A DNA stretch of 7,829 nt from JBFHRB01 sp041591915 (GTDB lineage: Bacteria; Actinomycetota; Nitriliruptoria; Nitriliruptorales; Nitriliruptoraceae): contig JBFHRB010000160.1 of the NCBI GenBank assembly GCA_041591915.1, forward strand, positions 1 through 7,829. The letters are read 5' to 3'. The notes below the pieces were generated by a model. It was given only the letters and a program-made list of their open reading frames with translations. It was not told where the DNA came from and made no database searches. The position numbers were made by a program, and so were the translations under genes. Shown here one piece after another: positions 5,803 to 7,829 of the stretch (position 1 is the first letter of the stretch; each line of letters starts with the position of its first letter).

Positions 5803-7134
5803 TCACAGGGCGGCGAGGGCCTCGCTCGCTGCCCGCTCGCCGGATCGCACCGCGCCGTCGAGGAACCCACGCCAGCGGCTCGCCAGCTCCGTGCCCGCGA
5901 AGTGGAGGCGGCCGCGCGGCGCGGTCGGGTCGACGTCGGTCCCGGTGGCCGTGCGCACGGTCGGCAGCGCCACCGGGCAGCCGCCGATCCACGGCTCCTC
6001 CGACCAGTCGTGGTCGTGGTAGGCCACGGGATGCGCAGCGGCGTCGCCGAAGAGGTCCGCGAGCTGTGCCAGGACGGCGTCCTTGCGCTCCTCGAGCGGC
6101 CGCGAGCCCCACGCCCGCCCGGGGCTGGCGACGCAGAAGCCGAGGAGGGCGGGCACGCCCGTCTCGGTCGTGTTGTCGAACACGAGGCTGAGTGGACCGC
6201 CGGACGAGATCGCCTCCCCCGACAGCCCGGCGTCCTTCCAGAAGCGACGCTCGTAGACCGCGATGCACTTGATCGTCTGGCCCATCGGGCTCTCGTCGAG
6301 CCAGCGCCGGTGCCGGGCGTGCAACGCCGGCTCGACCTGGATGTCGAGCACGAGCTTCGGAGGGATGGCCACGATGACCTGATCGGCTCGGAACCGACGG
6401 CGGTCGGCGGCGACCTCGACGTACTCGAGGGTCTCACTGATGCGGTCCACCGGGTGCCCCAGGTGGACGTCGCCGTCGAGCTCGTCCGCGAGGCGCTCGC
6501 AGACCTGGCCGACGCCCCCGACGACCCGCCGCTCCTGGGCGCCACCGGCGACCTCGATGAGTGGCTCGATCCCGCCGGCCGCCCGCACGTACTCGGCGAA
6601 CTGGAGGTAGCTGAGGTCCTCGGGCTCGGCGCCGAAGACGACCCGCATCGCCGCGGTGACGAGCATGCGGACGTCGTGGTGCAGGCCACGCTCGAACAGC
6701 CAGTCCTGCAGCGTGATGTCGTCGAAGAGCTCCCGCTTGCGGCCGTCGACGCGGTCGGCGTCCTTCTCGATCCGGCGGATCAGGCGCTGCAGCTGGAACA
6801 GCGACGGCAGCGACAGCTTCGGGATGGTGCCCTCGAAGACACGACGGTCGTTGTCGATGTCGAGGACGGTCTTCCCGCCGCTGGGTGTGGGGAACGTGTC
6901 GAGGCCGAGCTCGTCGATGACGGCGGCGATCCGGTCCTGGCCGGGGCCGACCCACTGCCCGCCCATGTCGAACGTGGCGCCGCCGATCGGAGCCAGCAGG
7001 GTGCGGCCGCCGACGCGGTCCGCGGCCTCGAGGACCGTGACGCTCCGACCCGCCTGCTCGATGCGGCGTGCTGCCGTGAGGCCCGAGACGCCGGCACCCA
7101 CGACGACCACGTCAGTGCAGGGAACCTCGGTCAC
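5803..7134 (-). CDS. Flavin monoamine oxidase-family FAD-dependent amine oxidase
   Basis: A cytoplasmic flavoenzyme of 443 residues; this family oxidises amines to imines, releasing aldehyde, ammonia and hydrogen peroxide. FAD-binding parts: GAGVSG (13-18), E36 at the end of strand 2, RVGGRT (40-45), DMGGQWVGP (56-64), and the C-terminal RLHFAGTELASRWRGFLDGAV (from 409). The family's active-site lysine is K289 in GQTIKC. Compared with human MAO-B, SEEPWIGGC aligns with the segment ending in its FAD-linked Cys397, so C386 might bind FAD covalently, though most bacterial relatives do not. The two cage tyrosines of MAO-B (398 and 435) correspond to P387 and F424, so substrate choice should differ. 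There is no C-terminal membrane helix, unlike the mitochondrial enzymes. Start is GTG at 7134, with GGAG 10 bases upstream, just ahead of the nucleotide-binding strand. Divergent from an O-methyltransferase. The substrate is unknown. Confidence 0.92.
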   Translation of the reverse strand: MTEVPCTDVVVVGAGVSGLTAARRIEQAGRSVTVLEAADRVGGRTLLAPIGGATFDMGGQWVGPGQDRIAAVIDELGLDTFPTPSGGKTVLDIDNDRRVFEGTIPKLSLPSLFQLQRLIRRIEKDADRVDGRKRELFDDITLQDWLFERGLHHDVRMLVTAAMRVVFGAEPEDLSYLQFAEYVRAAGGIEPLIEVAGGAQERRVVGGVGQVCERLADELDGDVHLGHPVDRISETLEYVEVAADRRRFRADQVIVAIPPKLVLDIQVEPALHARHRRWLDESPMGQTIKCIAVYERRFWKDAGLSGEAISSGGPLSLVFDNTTETGVPALLGFCVASPGRAWGSRPLEERKDAVLAQLADLFGDAAAHPVAYHDHDWSEEPWIGGCPVALPTVRTATGTDVDPTAPRGRLHFAGTELASRWRGFLDGAVRSGERAASEALAAL

Positions 7135-7189
7135 GGGGATGCGGCTCCGGCGGCGTCGACAGGGCGGCCGGGACGCTACCAGCGACCGG

Positions 7190-7214
7190 TACCACGCTCG
7201 GCCCGGCCGTGGTA
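7190..7214. promoter_or_regulatory. Inverted repeat in the divergent oxidase/methyltransferase promoter region
   Basis: Perfect 7-bp arms TACCACG (7190-7196) and CGTGGTA (7208-7214) with an 11-bp spacer, so the arm centres are 18 bp apart, nearly two helical turns. It lies in the 95-bp gap between the two divergent starts, 15 bp before the methyltransferase ATG. Position fits an operator controlling one or both genes; no regulator gene is adjacent. Confidence 0.45.
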
Positions 7215-7229
7215 AGCCTGCGTGCGACG

Positions 7230-7829
7230 ATGCCCCGATCGACGAGCAGACCGGTGACCGGCAGGAAGACCCCCGGACTCGATCCCGAGCTCCACGCCTA
7301 CCTCGTGGACCACGGCTCGCCGCCCGACGACCTCCTGGTCCGGCTGCGCGCCGAGACCGAGGAGCGCTTCGGGTCAGCCAGCGGGATGCTCATCGCGCCG
7401 GAGCAGGGCGCCTTCCTGACCATGCTCGCCCGCGTCACGGGCGCCCGACACGCGGTGGAGATCGGCACGTTCACGGGCTACTCCGCCATCTGCATCGCCA
7501 GGGGCATGGGCTCGACCGGCCGACTCGTGTGCCTCGACATCTCGGAGGAGTTCACGTCGGTCGCCAGGCGCTACTGGGACGAGGGCGGCGTCGCGGACCG
7601 GATCGAGCTGCGACTCGGCGACGGCGTCGAGCTCCTCCGGGCCCTCCCGGCGGAGCCGACGATCGACCTGGCCTTCATCGATGCCGACAAGCGCCAGTAC
7701 ATCGAGTACCTGGAGGAGTTGCTGCCCCGCCTCTCCCCCGACGGCGTCATCGTCGTCGACAACGTGCTCTGGGGGGGCAAGGTCATCGACGAGGGTGACC
7801 GGCACGAGTTCACCGACGCCATCCGCGAC
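7230..7829 (+). CDS. Class I SAM-dependent O-methyltransferase (catechol/caffeoyl-CoA type), 3' end cut by window
   Basis: The first 200 residues of a methyltransferase of the Methyltransf_3 (PF01596) family, usually about 220 residues, so roughly 20 are missing. Family landmarks: the lead-in SGMLIAPEQGAFL (51-63); SAM motif I VEIGTFTGYS (76-85); acidic D103 in CLDIS, which binds the SAM ribose; and the divalent-metal ligands D151 in FIDADK with D177-N178 in VVDNVLWGGK, equivalent to D141, D169 and N170 of rat COMT. These enzymes transfer a methyl group to a catechol-type hydroxyl using Mg2+. No signal peptide, so cytoplasmic. The start at ATG 7230 has no good ribosome site; GTG 7254 is an alternative, and both fall before the conserved region. 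Divergent from the amine oxidase. The natural substrate is not given by the sequence. Confidence 0.93.
   Translation, partial: MPRSTSRPVTGRKTPGLDPELHAYLVDHGSPPDDLLVRLRAETEERFGSASGMLIAPEQGAFLTMLARVTGARHAVEIGTFTGYSAICIARGMGSTGRLVCLDISEEFTSVARRYWDEGGVADRIELRLGDGVELLRALPAEPTIDLAFIDADKRQYIEYLEELLPRLSPDGVIVVDNVLWGGKVIDEGDRHEFTDAIRD

Noticed and set aside
3028..7215. A plus-strand open frame of 1395 codons running opposite four genes
   Set aside because: It lies antisense to the DUF2461, surface-protein and amine oxidase genes, which have family motifs, signal sequences and ribosome sites. Its translation is Arg/Gly/Asp-rich without domain features, as expected from the complement of GC-rich codons.

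Overview
The window is GC-rich DNA (clearly above 60% G+C by eye) with dense genes, frequent GTG starts and long spurious open frames on the opposite strand. Two lipobox signal peptides and an LPxTG surface anchor point to a single-membrane, Gram-positive-type cell wall. Together this suggests a high-GC actinobacterium (Actinomycetota). The genus cannot be read from the sequence. No RNA gene, insertion sequence, CRISPR array or phage gene was seen.

Layout. (1) 1-1061: the first 59 codons of a TetR-family repressor on the minus strand face a plus-strand lipoprotein with an M23/LytM-like domain. The 83-bp gap holds an AT-rich 22-bp imperfect palindrome, a good candidate operator. (2) 1066-3885: four minus-strand genes probably form one operon, read DUF2461 protein, two-helix membrane protein, stand-alone CheY-like receiver, DUF3179 lipoprotein. 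The last two are separated by one base. The DUF3179 gene converges on the M23-like gene with only 4 bp between stop codons. (3) 3886-4029: a short gap with a perfect 13-bp-stem hairpin, probably the terminator of the next gene upstream. (4) 4030-5589: a secreted, LPxTG-anchored protein of unknown function, with a 213-bp upstream gap carrying another palindrome. (5) 5803-7134: a flavin monoamine oxidase-family enzyme, divergent from (6) 7230-7829: an O-methyltransferase of the catechol/caffeoyl-CoA family, cut by the window edge.

How the genes may work together. The DUF2461-membrane-receiver-DUF3179 set looks like a small signalling or envelope module: a phosphoacceptor with no kinase or output domain in the window, co-translated with an exported lipoprotein carrying a CxxC motif. 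The amine oxidase and O-methyltransferase share a 95-bp divergent promoter region with a perfect 7-bp-arm inverted repeat, so shared control and a shared aromatic or amine substrate are possible. Both proposals are inferences. Most genes belong to known families. The least explained items are the receiver/DUF3179 coupling, the M23-like lipoprotein lacking its first zinc-ligand histidine, the amine oxidase with an altered substrate cage, and the unrecognised surface protein.
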